From: Camellia lanceoleosa
Taxonomy: Eukaryota; Streptophyta; Magnoliopsida; Ericales; Theaceae
NCBI GenBank assembly: GCA_025200525.1
Contig: CM045761.1
Coordinates: 45,764,190-45,828,189, forward strand
DNA length: 64,000 nucleotides
Direction of reading: 5' to 3'
Below the pieces are notes generated by a model. The model worked only from the letters and a program-made list of their open reading frames with translations, was not told where the DNA came from and did no database searches. Positions 1 to 11,317 of the stretch are shown one piece after another. The position numbers and the translations under genes were made by a program. Numbering within the stretch: the first letter of the stretch is position 1; every line of letters starts with the position of its first letter.

Positions 1-1446
1 GAAAGGGGGATTCTACCCTAATTTTGATTAAATTATTATTTTGCATAAATAATTAGGATTAACATTGAAAACGTGAAATTAGAAGGTTGCGATTATAAAT
101 GGTAATATTGGATATGTATTATCTCACCTATGAAAGTTTTAAATAAACTATTTATTTTGATATTGAACATCTCTTTAGAAATAATTGTATTGGGCTATCG
201 GTGGAGGATAGTTATGATTGTTGTAGAAATTACATGAAGATTAGGCGATTTAATGCTAATCCATTGCTGGTGTCATTAAATATGACCATGTTATAGATAC
301 ATTGTATATGTATGTTTATTGGGAGGAGAAAGGGGATGTACTCCATATGTGATTATATTTATAAATACATCGCATATGTATATTTGTTTGGGAGGAGAAA
401 GGGGATGGACTCCATTTAAAACAAGTTGGCCTGAGTGTCTTGGGTGAAAGACCCGAAATTTCATATATAGATGGGTGCCGGTTCCTTCGGATGAAATATC
501 CGTAAAATGGCAGGTTTGAAGTGTTTATGTGAGTTTTGCATAATTGGAAAATCATTGAGTTGTAGTCTTATTTTGATTGTTGAAAGATAACGAATTTAAC
601 TCATGAATTGAGTAGCATATATGAACTGGAAATGAAATTAAAGGAAAATGGAATAAGGTTGGTCTTAGTGGTATATGGATATGCAGGTCTTGTGGATGTT
701 TCAGGATCGGTATTGTTTATGTACGTAATATTTATACCTTTGCTAAACTTCATAAATTGTGTTAAATTATTTCCACTAGGCTGTTGGCTCACCTATATGG
801 GAATACCATTTTCAAGTACAGGTGAGATGCTTCCTCCAAGGCAATAGCGTGGATAGAATTTTAGGAAGCAAGAGCTTCTTAATTATGCCTTATGTGTGTA
901 TGTTTGTTATTTGTAAAGCCAAGGGCTTAAGATGTAATGAGCGAGACTCAATTTGTGTAACCAAGAATATTCTTGGATAAATTTGTAAACCTGTAGGGCA
1001 CTTATTACTTGTTTGGGATTTAATGGAAATGGGTGTATGGATTATTTAGCAATATATATATGTGTTTGTCTATCATGTGGGTTTTGTTGCATAAATAGAT
1101 ATGTACTGCCCAAATTTTCGGGGGTTACACTAGCGAACACACTTCGTGTATATACTTTCTCTCAAAGAAACAAATGCAGAAATATTTAGAAAGAAGAAGT
1201 ACAAAATTGAATGATCAGAATAAATGGAGTACTGTTTATTTATAGAAGAGATGGTGGCTGTTCGGGACAAAAATGAACAGACATGGAACCTGTTCGGGTT
1301 GGAGGAAAGCTGAAAATGTGTGTTTGGACCAAACTGCCAACGTTTAGAAACATTGGGGTCAATTTGGAAATAATTTTGAATTTTAAACAGAGATTTGAAT
1401 TTCAAATGGTAGGAATTTAATAAAATAAAATTCAAAAAATTTTGAC
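1..1446. other. intergenic, possible old LTR remnant
   Basis: No coding sequence is recognised here. The text from about 420 to 1130 reads like the degraded end of a gypsy-type LTR: T/G-rich, with a stretch around 885-1010 that mentions no protein, and a possible terminus GGGGGTTACAC near 1121-1131. I cannot find a partner LTR, primer-binding site or target duplication, so this is only an impression. The short opposing ORFs in this stretch show no domain and are taken as chance. Confidence 0.3.
300..412. repeat. 69-bp tandem duplication
   Basis: The block containing GGGAGGAGAAAGGGGATG occurs at 321-338 and again near 390-407, each preceded by a TATGTAT-type stretch and followed by ACTCCAT. 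The offset is 69 bp. Two imperfect copies only; no function is suggested. Confidence 0.7.
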
Positions 1447-1456
1447 CCAAAAAGAT

Positions 1457-2404
1457 GCGTTAAGATCCTCTAGAGTAATATCCTTAGAGTAATCTCCTAC
1501 AGTGAAGAACAAGTAGCCGACATGTAGCCCACTCACCAAACCAAGGGTTGAGATTTAAATTCATCAAAACGGCATTGTTTTGGAAAAAAAGAAAAAAAGA
1601 AAAAAGAAAAAACCAAGTGAGAGAGCGACAAGAACAACAAAACAAAAATAGAGAGATTTGGTTTGTGAATATTTCGAATTGATTTGTCGTTTCGGAGCTG
1701 ACTTTTCGAGTTGGGTTTGTGAATATTTCCTTTTTATTTTTATTGTTTTGTATTTGTTTTTTTATTTCTTTGGAGCTAAGTAACTCCACCTTCTTTATCT
1801 GACTAATCTTCTCTTTTATTCTCTTTCTAAGTGAGAAGAAGGATTTGAAGGCATGTATGTGGGTTTTGGAGGATCTAAAGGCATGGAGGTGAAGGTTTGA
1901 CATACCTTGATGCTAAGAGAGTTTTTTTGGGAGCAAACCCACATAAATTTATGAGGAAATGGATTCTGAATGAGTGTTGGTTTGAAAGTTTTTGATGGGT
2001 TTGGTAGATAATGAGAATGAAGAAAATGGGTGAATTGGTGATGTTGAGATTAATCTAAGAACATCTGTTGAGCCCCTTTCCTCTCATGTTTAATCTGTAA
2101 AAACAAAGAATTTTTGTGTTCTTTTGTTTTCCCTCAAAGCTTCGGTGGTGGCGGCAACGACTTCCAACTTCCTCAGCCCCTTTTCTCTCTTACATTCGTG
2201 TTTCTAAAAAAAAATAAAAATAAAATAAAAAAATAAAAAAAATTTGAAGGGAGGATCTGAAGGCATGGAGATGGGTTTTGGAGGAAGAAAATACTGTAGC
2301 TGAAATGGGTCGAGATTGGTAAAATCCGAAGCTAACGATGGTGAACAAGAAGAAGAAGACAAATAACATCTTCTTCTTCTTCTTCTTCTTCTTCTTCTTC
2401 TTCT

Positions 2405-2452
<48 letters not shown>

Positions 2453-2605
2453 TTTTGTTTTTGTTTTTGTTTTTTTTTTCCAATTTACTCACCAAAATGA
2501 TGTCGTTTTGGTGAGTTTAAACCTCAACCCTTGGTTTGGTGAATGGGCCACATGTTAGCTACTTGTCCTTCACTATAGGAGATATTACTCTAGAAGATCT
2601 TAACA
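1457..2605. mobile_element. non-autonomous Mutator-like element with long TIRs
   Basis: The first ~125 bases (from 1457, reading GTTAAGATC...) reappear as reverse complement at the right end (to 2605), sharing blocks such as CTAGAGTAATAT, ACAAGTAGC and CACCAAACCAAGGGTTGAG. The element is flanked on both sides by CCAAAAAGAT (1447-1456 and 2606-2615), a direct repeat of 9-10 bp. Long TIRs plus a 9-10 bp target duplication is the signature of Mutator-like elements (established knowledge). No transposase is encoded; the interior holds GGCATGGAG-containing sub-repeats and a large TTC/CT microsatellite, so the copy is a non-autonomous passenger. The ORFs read across it are low-complexity. Confidence 0.82.
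2369..2451. repeat. compound microsatellite (TTC)n-(CT)n
   Basis: About fourteen TTC units run directly into about twenty CT units, inside the Mutator-like element. On the other strand this is a GA/GAA tract that gives an apparent Arg/Glu/Lys-rich ORF of no significance. Confidence 0.95.
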
Positions 2606-2615
2606 CCAAAAAGAT

Positions 2616-4451
2616 AAGCATTGGGCTAGGCAACACAAAGCCCAACCTCAGACCTAGTCCGGAAGGCGGCGAAAACCCACTTTACCCATAACATCTCACT
2701 CCACAAAACTTCGGTGCCCTTTACGACACTCCCTAAGATCCAAACTCAAGATTTATAAACCCACAACATATTTGTCTGCCCAGGCAATGTGGGACAAGCT
2801 TTTCTTCATCTCCTTGTGAAAAACTAACTAAAATATCATTTTTATGGAGCTCACTTTGACATCAATTTTTCATTCATTCGATAATAGTTTTAAGCAACCA
2901 AATATATGACGTGAATTGTTATGCGACAAAGAATGCGTTGCCCCATAGACTCGCCAACTTTGGCGCATGGATCCCACTTCAAATATTGGTCAAAGTTTAA
3001 GAAAAGTCTATTTTTACCCAATCCATTTTCTAACAAAAGATTTAAACTATGATTAAGTTAAATGGCCTCCTTAAATGTTGTTTCACTGTGTTTATAAGTT
3101 TTGGTTATGTGGCAACATGGTATTTTTTTTATCTATAAAATTGGATTTCACGAACAACATATAGAACTTAAACTCATAATACTCCAAATTAGACCATCTT
3201 CAATGACATGTCGTTGGAGCTATTATTGCCAAAATTTTGACAATAGTAGTGAAAAAAAAAAAAAAAAAAATTATTTCCTACTGGGCTACTATTCCACCTT
3301 CCAAAATTGGCAATGCCATTTATTGTGTCAAATTTGAGAAGGTTTGGCGTTTGCCAAACACGCCCTATCGTTTGAATAACTGATTTTGACTACAAGGTTT
3401 CCAGCAAGAAACAAACGCAGAGGGGAAAATCCAATTCATACCACAATTTCAACAACACAGTAATCAACATTAAACAGATTTAAAAAAAAAAAGTAATTAA
3501 AACAGAAATATTAAAAATTATTACCATTAAAAAAAAAAAAAAAACCCTCAACCTTTTGAGGCCTCCATTTGGAGTAAACAAAATACTAAACTCACGGTTG
3601 TTGAGGATCGATTTGAGGGTTTCAAAGAAGATTGATTTTGAGACAAAATAGGTTGTGATTTATCGCCCAACTATCAAGATGAAAGAGATGGAGAGAGAGA
3701 AAAGAGAATGGGAGATGAGAGGAAGGAAAAATTATCATATAGGTTCATCTCATATCCTACATGCAGTGATAGAGATAGGAATATAATATAGGAGAGGCAC
3801 TTATTAATTATATATCAAAAAAAAAAAATTGCTCCAATCAATAACAATAGCATAATAATAATTTTCCGAGCTAATATTAAACACAAAAAATTAGTATGTA
3901 TTACAAAAAGAAATGATTCTTGAGGAAGAGATGATTCCAATTTTGATTTTTTTTTCTTTTTTTAAAAATATTTCTCCATGACTGTTTAAAAATAAAAATC
4001 AAAATCAAAATTCTTAATCAAAATTCCCAATTTGAGCACAAACCACCACAAATTAAAATCTCTAATTTTAATATATATATCAAAAAATTTAAATTTAGCA
4101 CAAATCATAACAAATCAAAATTCTTAATTTTAGCACAAATTATAACAAATCAAAATCCCTAATTTAAATATTAATGACTACAAATTAAGATTTTTAATTT
4201 TGGCACAAATTAAATCCCTAATTTTAGCACCAACAACAACAAATCAAAATTTCTAATTTTAATATAAATCACCATCAATCATGATTCATAATTTTAGCAT
4301 ATCAAAATCTCTTATTTTAACATAAATAATAAAAAAATAATTTTTTTTACAAATCAAAACTTAACAAATAATTATAAATTAATACTCATAATTTTTATGT
4401 AAAAGTAAAAAATAATAAATAAAGTTACCTATAAACAATGAAGAGAAGACA
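2616..4451. other. AT-rich intergenic DNA
   Basis: No gene is supported. 2616-2830 contains text resembling decayed LTR ends (ACCCACAACATATTTGTC, CAATGTGGGACAAGC). 3190-3360 and 3820-3880 contain MITE-like text (GGAGCTATTATTGCC; CTCCAATCAATAACAATAG), but I could not pair terminal repeats with confidence. Poly-A runs at 3251-3269 and 3530-3543 are simple repeats. Confidence 0.5.
3990..4340. repeat. degenerate AT-rich minisatellite
   Basis: A unit of roughly 40-50 bases built around CAAATCAAAAT-CTAATTTTAGCACAAA recurs about seven times with many changes and indels. Repeat borders are blurred, so copy number and period are approximate. Confidence 0.6.
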
Positions 4452-4700
4452 CCAAGTGTGACATTATAAATATTTAATTAATACCACAACCAATCATGAC
4501 AATAATAATAATAATAATGGTAGTAGTAGTAAAATAAAATATTTAATTTTATTATGGTATGTTATAAAGTGTAGTTTAATTTATATTAGGGGTCATTTTG
4601 TGGGGGGAAAAAAAAAGGGTAATAACGTAATAACCTTGGCATATGGGCCAAGGTTAAATTATGCAAGCACCTAGACCATAGGTAGTAGCTCAGGTTGTAC

Positions 4701-4846
4701 GCAAAAATGCTAGAGATCTCAAAATTCTACAAAATATTTTTACCAAACGTCTTACATGGGTGTGAGACCCGTATGGGACCCACATTGTATGGGTCCTACA
4801 CCCATGTAAGACATTTGATAAAAATTTTCGTAGAATTTTTAGCATT
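4701..4846. mobile_element. hairpin MITE
   Basis: The two halves are inverted copies: AAAATGCTAGAG...CTTACATGGGTGTGAGACCC on the left and GGGTCCTACACCCATGTAAG...TTTTTAGCATTA on the right. The LTR copy at 59883-61786 lacks this block, reading straight from GGTTGTAC into flanking LTR text, which supports insertion. The target duplication is not clear, so the superfamily is unassigned. Confidence 0.65.
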
Positions 4847-4923
4847 ACTCTGATAAAAAAGATGGCAAATTGATTGAGAAATCACGTGGAATTGATAGAT
4901 GACACACCGGTAATGAGCTCGAG

Positions 4924-4932
4924 TATAAATAG
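4924..4932 (+). promoter_or_regulatory. TATA box of the chromovirus LTR
   Basis: TATAAATAG follows GAGCTCGAG. The same box is intact at 60806-60814 in the duplicated LTR, but reads TACAAATAG at 44291-44299. Confidence 0.6.
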
Positions 4933-5882
4933 TGTAGTAAGCGTTGGCAACCAGAGCAAAAACAAAAAAGGAAGAAAGTTGGTAAGTGAAAAAAAGGGAA
5001 ACGGAAAATGGAAAAAAATGGGGGGGGGGGGATTCAATATTAAGGTGAGTTATATTTTACCTTGAGTAATCATAAATTTTTTTTATTATTTTATGTAAAT
5101 CATGTTTTTTATAAAAAAAAAAAAAAAAATTAGCATCACAATTATGTCATTTATTTTATGAACCCTATTCACTTAAAAATAGAAACTCAGGAATATAACT
5201 GTTTATTAAATGTGTTTTGAAATAATTATTTTATAAGTATCACCACAGAGGTCCCGTGTCTTGGGAGACTTAAATAATCATTGGCTCTCTGATTAGTCAC
5301 TTTAGTAACTCTCTAATGATCCCACGCCTTGGGGGACTGTAGACACCCCATTTTTGACCGCCCTCAAGACTTGGGCATTACTGATGGTTTGCTCGGTGTT
5401 GAGACATGTGCAGGCCAAAGATACAATTCCTTCGGCAAGGAGAGAGGCAAACCCTTCAAAACACTTTGTTTAGGGGTTTGGAGTTGAAGGAAAGAGGAGA
5501 GGAGGGGAAAAAATAGGTTGGAGAAGAAGTTCGCCATGAATCCGGGTAGAAGAAAGTCGAGCTGCCCTCGCTGAATCAGGCTTATTCAATTGCATACTTG
5601 GAGTTAAGCTATGAGGCCACCATCGTTGGAAAGAAGACTTCCGGGGCTTCACTTTGTACTCAAGAATCTCCTAGAGCCAAGTCAGGATGGAGGAGATATG
5701 ATTGATTGAAGCTGGGTATCATCCCGGTTGGATCGAGTCTATGCGGCTTCACGGAAAAGGGCATAACTTTTTGCACAGGAGGAATTTTGATGCAAGGTTT
5801 GCGCCATTGGAAAGCTAACTTCCGGGGCTTCAATTTGCATACCCACCAGCAATTTTTTGACCTAGGAATCACCTATCGGCAC

Positions 5883-5962
5883 TCTATTTAGCCGACCGGC
5901 AGAAAATAGTGCCGACCGGCACTTTATTTTGGCCGATGATCAAATTTTCTGGCCGACCTGAC
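5883..5962. promoter_or_regulatory. GCCGACCGGC palindrome cluster in LTR A
   Basis: GCCGACCGGCA occurs twice, followed by two GGCCGA blocks, 260-340 bp upstream of the TATA box. The GCCGAC core equals the DRE/CRT core bound by DREB/CBF factors (established knowledge); binding here is inference. Confidence 0.4.
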
Positions 5963-6221
5963 CCCTTTGCACCCCGAACTGGTGCATACCACCAGGCTAG
6001 CTGGGATGCACAGAACCAGATCCACGTGCATGTATGTGGCTATTTTGCACCCTTTTGAGCCTTTGAACCCCCTAGAGCTTCTAGAAGGTGACCCTTTGGC
6101 CAAAGCTTCTTGGAGAAGCTTGGCCAGCTATCTTAGCTTCTCCAAGGAGCCTAGACTCTTTTGCACCCCCCCTTGAACCTTTCTCTTTGCTTAGCCCTTA
6201 AGATAAGTGCTTTCCTTGCCT

Positions 6222-6228
6222 TATATAA
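6222..6228 (+). promoter_or_regulatory. TATA box of LTR A
   Basis: TATATAA, with C/T-rich text downstream, about 885 bp from the LTR start. It lies downstream of the GCCGACCGGC repeats, the same order as in LTR D. Confidence 0.55.
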
Positions 6229-8265
6229 GGACCATTCCTCTCCCTTTGTTTAGGTTGGAGATTTTGAGCAAGAAAACCAGAAGATATACTGATATATCTG
6301 ATATATACACATATATCCCACCTCCCTCTCTATATCTATCTTATCCAAGCTTCCAAACACCTTGGTTCTTGCATCATTTGCTCTACAACACCTAGCACAA
6401 CACCTCCATCTTCCATTCCAGCATTTGGGAGGCCATTTACAGAGGTTAAGAGTTCAGAAACTTGGACCAAGGGGTGCTGGTTTGCTGCTCTTCAAGGGTA
6501 AGCATCCATTTCCCTTAAACTTGCATTTATTAGCTTCATTGTTTAGCCCTATTTAAAAGTATTTTTGGGCTTCGATGTAAACTGTAAAGAGGCTTGTTTT
6601 GAGCCCTTCTTCAACATTGAAGAAGGGCTCAACCTTGTTTGGGACCCCCATGTATGACTTGCTTCATTACCCCTCTTTGGTCCCCTTTTTTGCATGTCTT
6701 TTTAGCCTACCATGCTTCTGTTTTTGGGTCTTTGACAGGCCTGAAAAGGGTCTTAATTTGACCCCCTCTACATGTCTCATGAAGGGTATTTGGCTGTTTG
6801 GTGCATCCTTTTGGTACTTCATGTTATATCCCTTTGTGGGCCTTAATCTTGCATTGCATTTTGAGCATGCGTTTATACTGTTTTGGGACTTTTCATCTTC
6901 TGTAAATGTTCATATTTTTGGTCCCTCTTCAGTGTTGTAGAAGGACATTTTTCTGTTTGAGCATTGCATCTATCACTTGCCTCATTGCCTCCCTTGAGGA
7001 GCCATTTTTGCATGCCATGTTAGTCCCACTTGTGCTTACTGTCTTGCCATGCTTTGTACTATGAACATGCTTATTTTGGGGCTGTCTAGCTGCTGTCTTC
7101 ATACTTCATGTTCATATCTTGCATATTTGATATAGCCATAAGCCATTTCATGTACCTAGTTTTGCATTTAGGGCGATTCCATGCATTTGGTTCCATTTCG
7201 CCATGTTTGGGGCTGTTTTGCCCTCATTTTGCTGCTGAAATTTTCATGTTTTGTATGCCGTATTCCATGTTATGCCATGTCTCATTAGAGTGCCATTTAA
7301 CATAGGTGCCATAAGCGCGGTGCACGATTTCGAGGCATCTCATTTTCATCTAACGGCCTCTTATGTGGGTGTGACTGAGGCTCTCTCATGTTAGTGTAAG
7401 TCCATATTGCATTGCGTATGCCATTTTCTTGGTTTGCGTGCCGTGTGCACGATTTTGAGCATCTCATTTTCATCTCATGGCGGCTGATTTTGGCATGCTT
7501 GCGAGTTATCCATGTTAGTTTAAGTCCATCGTTGCATGTTGTTGCATGCCATGTTTGTTTACATGTTTAGGTTGCGAGCCTAGCATACATTGCTCATTTG
7601 CATGTTCATGTTGCATACTTAGTCGCCATGCCTAGGTTGCATTTCATTGAGCATGCATCCCTTGCCTCTTGACCAATCATGATAGGGGTTTGGGGCCCTT
7701 TGATTTGTTTTGTGCTTGCATTCCATTTGATATCAAAGTTGCGAACTTGGCTTTCGGGCCATCATGCATTGAAATCGTGATTGATGGCCCGGGTCGAGCC
7801 ATGCTCTCTTGAGTCCATTACATGATAGGAGTGTGTCCATGCATACATTTGCCTAGAAATTCTATGCCTTACCTTCTTTGATACTGCTTTATTCTTTATC
7901 AAAAGTCTTTTGCGAGAATTTTGTGTGGCAACAAGTATAGAGTGCCGGCAAGCAATGTATTTATTGCCGATAGCTTCATTTCGGCGGTGGACTTTATACG
8001 GCGGTGGGCATTCTATTCACCGATGATGATCTCTGATTGCAAGGAGCATGTCCCAGGACTTTGGCAGTTTTCGGAGAGACAGGCGAAAAGCAGAGGCAAC
8101 CTTGATGGCATGGCGGACTTTCCGGGCAAGGCGGATTCGAGCATACATCATTCGCGCATCCCAAGGCGGAGGCTGTGGCCATCTCTTCTTTGCATTTAAT
8201 TTAATTAGATTAGAGGTCTTGTAATAATTTATTCGTTTATTTTTCTTGGACTGTATTATTATTTT

Positions 8266-8286
8266 GGTCCCTCCGAGTGAGGGCGT
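8266..8286. other. conserved CCCTC-GAGGG stem-loop in LTR A
   Basis: CCCTC and GAGGG separated by five bases, preceded by TTGTAATAATT and followed by TTGTAATAAGTGTG. Equivalent hairpins lie at 13501-13520, 21972-21992 and (one mismatch) 34941-34960 in the other LTRs. Its position after AT-rich text suggests the transcript 3' end, but this is inference. Confidence 0.4.
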
Positions 8287-9905
8287 AATTGTAATAAGTG
8301 TGGGTGAGTAGTGTGTATGTCTTCCAACCCCCATTTCTTTCTCCCTTTTATTTACCTGCTTATGATGGTAGATTAGGGCATTTTTAAGATTGGCATACCT
8401 TATGCAATGCATGCGTGCATTCATGCATTTGTTTACATGCATCGGGCTCGGCACATCATGCAAACTGCATCGTACTTTCAATTCCAAATTGAATACGTGG
8501 TAGTTGCTGCATTTCATGTGCCATGTTTAGGTTAGCCGAGCCTACTCTAAATTGCATCCTTGCCTGTGTTGCATTAGCCACTTAACATGAACTAGGACAT
8601 GCATGTTTGCTAACTAGTTTATTGTTTTGGCACGGAGTACGATGTAAGTATTTTACGCTTTCGCATACCACATGCGTGTGAATGTTACCATGACAGTATG
8701 CTTACCATGCGGCTAAATGCTTATGTGAGATAAACTGTTTGAATGCCTATGGGTGGAGGTTGGATTGCTTGAGTTGGAATAACTCGTTGAAATCCGTATT
8801 TTAGCCTACTTGCGAGTAGCAATTTCAAATTGTTTTCAAAACAAACGGATATGCAATGTTTGTTTCCAAATTAGGCGAACTAGTCTATACTTGTTTCTTT
8901 GGCGCATAACATAGTAATTCTAGGTTAATAATTGGAACAAGAGCATGTAATGTTTTCAAAAGCGGATATCACGGTTAGTAGAGGCGGTCTTGGACCGGCG
9001 AAAGAAGGTGCTCATAGTGACCTTCCCTGGTCGTACCCAAGCTCCCGAGCCAAGACCACTTTGGTGATGACGGACACGTGGCCTTCGGCACCGAGTCAGG
9101 GTTTCCTAAATTTCCCCTTTTTAAATATTTAGGTGGCGACTCTGTAATCTGGCAAAGCAGTCCATGTTTGGCACTACTTTTCAAAATCTGTTTTCTCAAA
9201 CGATTTGCCGGATTTGGACTCTTTGGTTCAAGATTAAGAACCGACACAAATGGAGTCCGAGAACTGTAGTAGACCCCCAATATGAACGGAACGGGACTTA
9301 ACCCTCCCGGGGCGCGTTCGGGGACGTCTACAGGGACTTAAACAACCATTAGCCCTCTAATTAGTCACTTTGTGACCCTCTGTCTGTCACGGATCCATTG
9401 ACCCTCTGTTCTGCTCTGTACCATAGTTATGATTATTTTGCTTATATGATTTCTATATTGTATGTCTATTATTTAAAATAATTGATTTATTCAAACCAAG
9501 CTATTTCACTATTTAACCTAAATAATTATCCATGGTGATTTGTGTACCCTTATACTCTTAGTACAATATTCATCACTTTGTCATGTGCTTATAGTTGTTA
9601 AACCCTTTTTCAAGTGAAGAAACCTAAGGGGGAATTGTTTTACCCCTTAAACCGAGACCCTGACTTGAGTTGAATATTTTTTTTTCCTTTTATTTTTTTC
9701 GGTGTTTACTTGTAATTAGGTTCATTTTACATCAATAAAAGTTCTCATGTATGCCTTAGACATTTATATGCACTTTTTTTTTTATATATTTATTTTATCC
9801 TGCTGCATTATTTAATTTGTTAAATCTAAAATTAAAACCTTGGTAGCTTAAAATTTAGCTAGTTGCGAATCCAGCCCAAGCATCGGGGTTGGGTCATGAC
9901 AAAAA

Positions 9906-9921
9906 TGGTATTAGAGCAGTG
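9906..9921 (+). other. primer-binding site of the chromovirus (tRNA-iMet type)
   Basis: TGGTATTAGAGCAGTG starts four bases after the LTR end GTCATGACA. It matches the usual plant TGGTATCAGAGC (initiator Met tRNA) with one change. Confidence 0.85.
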
Positions 9922-10555
9922 ATTAAAAAATAAAATAAATATATATAGACTAAAATAAAATAAAATAAATAGGACATGCGTACTATTAGACAATAGGGTA
10001 AGGAAAATTTTTAGTTGCTAGGATACATTAGCCATTATGGGTATAGTTTCTTATTCGTTGCATTATTGAGTTTGGGCATCCTATGGTGCAGGAAATATCG
10101 GAACTCAATTTTGGTGACTCTCTTTGGTACGGGCTAGATCCACCGAAGTTTAGTTAGATATGCGAACCCAACCCTTAACTAGCCGATGGGTAGACCGGTA
10201 TACCTGTGGGTGGTTCCAACGGAGGTGGAACTACTTTGGTGAAGGATTGGTGGCGACAGTACATTAGACAGATTTATCGGACCAACGAAATTGATAGGCA
10301 TGACCTCAGGCCTAGGATACCTCCACTTCTTGGTAACACCCTTGCCCTCAGAGTTTATGGCCTGAAAAGGGAATGCTTTCTTAAGTGACCACCTGCAAGC
10401 AAGAATCCCTCCCCCTTAAAATATTATTGATATCCAAACAGTTGATTTTGAGGATCTTATGACATATGTGGAGATGTCGGTGCGCATCACATGACGCTAG
10501 TTAGAGGGTTACAAGGCAAGCATTCCCATCTACTAGTTAGAGGTAGTTTTGTTAT
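9922..10555 (+). pseudogene. chromovirus leader and gag remnant
   Basis: The leader after the primer site is AT-rich, then 10080-10480 carries gag-like coding-quality text (for example GGTGGAACTACTTTGGTGAA and a 60-codon open frame at 10206-10388) whose reading frames change repeatedly. I assign it to gag by position only; no zinc knuckle is seen. The rest of gag is missing, lost where this region meets the Tat fragment downstream. Confidence 0.45.
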
Positions 10556-10558
10556 GTT

Positions 10559-10690
10559 TTGGTATTAGGCTCAGTGGTTAGGAATTTGAGCACCACATGT
10601 AGCTGCAGTTCCCGTGGTCATTTTTGAACTAGATCCCGAGAGCAAAGTCTTTTTTTTTTTTTTTCTTTTTTTGTGTTTTCTTGTTCTTTT
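10559..10690 (+). mobile_element. possible tRNA-derived SINE
   Basis: TTAGGCTCAGTGGTTAGG resembles a pol III A box; about 60 bases on, TTTTGAACTAGATCCCGAG resembles a degraded B box (usual form GTTCGAATCC); a T-rich tail follows from 10649. No target duplication was found, so the call is tentative. Confidence 0.35.
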
Positions 10691-10949
10691 TGAGGTATAG
10701 TGAGCTAATCATGGCCTAGTTCTAATCCATTTTGCTATAGGGGGATTAGACACTAACTAGACATAATTGTTAACTCATAGGAACGAGTCATGTGCCAACA
10801 CCACTATGCATAAATAAAACCGGTGTTTTGTGAGTAGTATGTATAATGTTCTATGAACTATGTTTTATAAATCATGTTAGTAATATTTTGAATTAAGTGT
10901 GTAACGATTAACCATTGTTATGTACAAATAGAAATTATACACCACTTCC

Positions 10950-11265
10950 ACTAAAACTGTTGCTTTATATCAAGATTTGGATCTTTTGGAAGAAAAAAGA
11001 GAGAGAGCAGCAATTCGGCTGGGGGCATACCAGCAGCAGCTTGCTAAGGCTTACAACAAGAAGGTCAACCCAAGGGAGTTCAAGGTTGGAGACCTCATCC
11101 TAAGGAAGGTTGCCGGCAATAAGAAGGATACCAGGGAGGGCAAACTTGGCCCAAACTGGGAAAGACCATATCGCATCATCTAGGTTGCTGGCAATAGAGC
11201 ATATCGGCTAGAAGACAGTGATGGCAAGGAATTGCCAAGACCTTAGAACACTTGCAATTTGAAGT
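10950..11265 (+). pseudogene. Tat-type integrase C-terminus (fragment)
   Basis: About 95 codons read DLDLLEEKRERAAIRL...FKVGDLILRKV...GKLGPNWERPYRII, then a stop, then a continuing match (NRAYRLEDSDGKELPRP). This is the region after the integrase catalytic core in Tat-lineage gypsy elements: a helix followed by the GDLVL-type SH3-like fold and the GPNWEGPY motif. The catalytic core is missing. It is close in type to the integrase tail at 24379-24675 but clearly a different family. It lies directly before the Ogre-like insertion, and two in-frame stops show it is dead. Confidence 0.75.
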
Positions 11266-11317
11266 TTTTCTACCATTACTTTTTTGTTTTTTGAGATTTA
11301 TGTAATTATTTTATTAG

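Larger units (their letters stand above)
5338..9332 (+). mobile_element. solo LTR of an Ogre-like element (LTR A)
   Basis: It starts TGTAGACACCCC and ends GACGTCTACA, flanked by GGGAC at 5333-5337 and 9333-9337. Without it the host LTR reads continuously, as in the copy at 44690-44720. At 3995 bp it is one of five LTRs of this family in the window, all on +, all beginning TGTA-ACACC and all sharing a GGTGGCGACTCTG-type block about 200 bp from the end. The flanks match the chromovirus LTR on both sides, so this is a solo LTR left by recombination. It has a TATATAA box near 6222, GCCGACCGGCA repeats at 5888-5925 and T-rich non-coding text; ORFs inside it are not genes. Confidence 0.9.
4457..9901 (+). 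repeat. 5' LTR of the chromovirus, split by a solo LTR
   Basis: Sequence 4457-5337 plus 9338-9901 aligns with the LTR copies at 44188-45264 and 59883-61786 through shared blocks (ATGGGCCAAGGTTAAATTATG, GATAGATGACACACC, CATTGACCCTCTG, ATCAATAAAAGTTCTC). It starts TGTGACA and ends GTCATGACA. Removing the 3995-bp insertion and one GGGAC leaves about 1.45 kb. It also holds a hairpin MITE that the other LTR copies lack. Confidence 0.88.

Noticed and set aside
2190..2495. Arg/Glu/Lys-repeat ORF
   Set aside because: Produced by the GA/GAA microsatellite.
9906..9921. tRNA gene fragment
   Set aside because: It is a primer-binding site at the proper distance from an LTR end, not a gene.
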